Positions 5,406 through 6,019 of a DNA stretch of 6,019 nt are shown here, one piece after another. Origin of the DNA: Thermoleophilia bacterium (GTDB lineage: Bacteria; Actinomycetota; Thermoleophilia; Miltoncostaeales; Miltoncostaeaceae); assembly GCA_029861485.1 (NCBI GenBank), contig JAOTZF010000114.1:1-6019 (forward strand), read 5' to 3'. The notes under the pieces were generated by a model. That model ran no database searches. It was not told the DNA's origin and saw nothing but the letters and a program-made list of their open reading frames with translations. How positions within the stretch are numbered: position 1 is the first letter of the stretch; every line of letters starts with the position of its first letter. The position numbers and the translations under genes are program-made.

Positions 5406-6019
5406 TCAGCCGGCGATCTCGACGGCGGCCCCCACCTCCAGGGCCAGCTCGCGTACCGCGTCGCCGTCCCGGACGGCCAGAGCGAGCAGGCCCGCGCTGT
5501 CGACATGGACCAGCAGCTCCCCCCGTGGGACATCGGCAAACGTGCGCGCCACGGTCGCCGGATGGCGAGCGCTCTCCGCGGTGACCACGACCCGGTCGCC
5601 CCGGCTGAGCCGCGCGATCTGCAGATGCTCCTCGCCCCCGTCGAGGGCGGCGTTTCCGAACCGGTCACGACCGATGACGGCGGCGGTGATCCGACCGGCG
5701 ACCGCGGCCGCCGACGTCCACGTTGGCACGACGAGATCACCGAGCTCGACCCGCGGACCGAGCGCCGCGAGCGCGGCCCCGGCCGCGAGGCGCGCGGCCG
5801 CAGGTGCGAAGACATCCCTGCCGTGGAACGTGGCGGATGCAGCCGGCGGCACCTCGAGTCGGACCGCACCGACAGCCGCGGGTAACAGCTCGGCGAGCAC
5901 CCCGTTGTCGGGGCCGACGACCGCACCGCCATCTAAGAGCTCGACCGCAGTCGCCGCCCGATCGGTGCCGACGCCGGGATCGACGACCGCAACGCAGATG
6001 GCCCCCGGAAGGAGCGGGG
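5406..6019 (-). CDS. SAM hydroxide adenosyltransferase (SAM hydrolase, DUF62), 5' truncated
   Basis: This is the C-terminal part (203 full codons, first at 6017) of a SAM hydroxide adenosyltransferase, which uses water to split S-adenosylmethionine into adenosine and methionine. It is related to the fluorinase/chlorinase family. Fragment residues 11-20 (VVDPGVGTDR) carry the family's Asp and Arg spaced seven apart (D13, R20). Residues 35-40 (GPDNGV) match the PDNGV loop. Residues 64-68 (FHGRD) carry the conserved histidine (H65), which with the Asp and Arg makes the hydrolase Asp-Arg-His triad. GRDRFGNAALD at 116-126 is the adenosine-binding DRFGN region of the small C-terminal beta domain. 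The triad points to hydrolase rather than halogenase. The GTG at 5898-5900 is not the start, because conserved motifs precede it. The cellular role of this family is unclear. The pentapeptide gene follows in the same direction. Confidence 0.92.
   Translation of the reverse strand, partial: PLLPGAICVAVVDPGVGTDRAATAVELLDGGAVVGPDNGVLAELLPAAVGAVRLEVPPAASATFHGRDVFAPAAARLAAGAALAALGPRVELGDLVVPTWTSAAAVAGRITAAVIGRDRFGNAALDGGEEHLQIARLSRGDRVVVTAESARHPATVARTFADVPRGELLVHVDSAGLLALAVRDGDAVRELALEVGAAVEIAG

Overview
The window is high-GC (about two thirds G+C by eye) and densely coding on both strands. It looks like ordinary bacterial chromosome. GTG starts, a possible leaderless gene, a tRNA gene that does not encode its CCA tail, and the mix of families (AcuC-like deacetylase, TrpB2, tandem universal stress protein, SAM hydrolase) fit an actinobacterium, possibly a deep-branching lineage such as Thermoleophilia. 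That placement is inference and uncertain. I see no transposase, integrase, phage gene, CRISPR array or obvious horizontally acquired block.

Layout, left to right. (1) Positions 1-826, +: the C-terminal part of a class I histone-deacetylase/AcuC-family Zn amidohydrolase, truncated by the window edge. (2) Positions 823-2187, -: a complete TrpB2-type tryptophan synthase beta chain. It is convergent with the deacetylase, and the two stop codons share one CTAG. (3) Positions 2188-2294: a divergent regulatory region with the trpB2 ribosome site on one side and a plausible promoter for the tRNA on the other. (4) Positions 2295-2367, +: tRNA-Phe(GAA). (5) Positions 2498-3322, +: a two-domain universal stress protein, followed by a short GC-rich hairpin. 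(6) Positions 3461-4429, +: a zinc-less quinone-oxidoreductase-like MDR enzyme. A 15-bp palindrome and a -10-like hexamer lie upstream, and its true start is ambiguous (3416, 3440 or 3461). (7) Positions 4461-5282, -: a membrane-anchored pentapeptide-repeat protein, convergent with the oxidoreductase across a 31-bp gap that holds a symmetric hairpin. (8) Positions 5406-6019, -: the C-terminal part of a SAM hydroxide adenosyltransferase (DUF62 SAM hydrolase), truncated by the right edge.

The genes do not form an evident pathway. The tRNA, stress protein and oxidoreductase run in the same direction but have their own candidate signals. The SAM hydrolase and the pentapeptide protein are co-oriented with a 123-bp gap, so they could be co-transcribed. 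The deacetylase and TrpB2 are only convergent neighbours. I did not find a convincing new system. The most useful second looks are the palindrome/promoter arrangement before the oxidoreductase, the shared CTAG stop, the standalone TrpB2, and the three-TM pentapeptide protein beside a SAM hydrolase.
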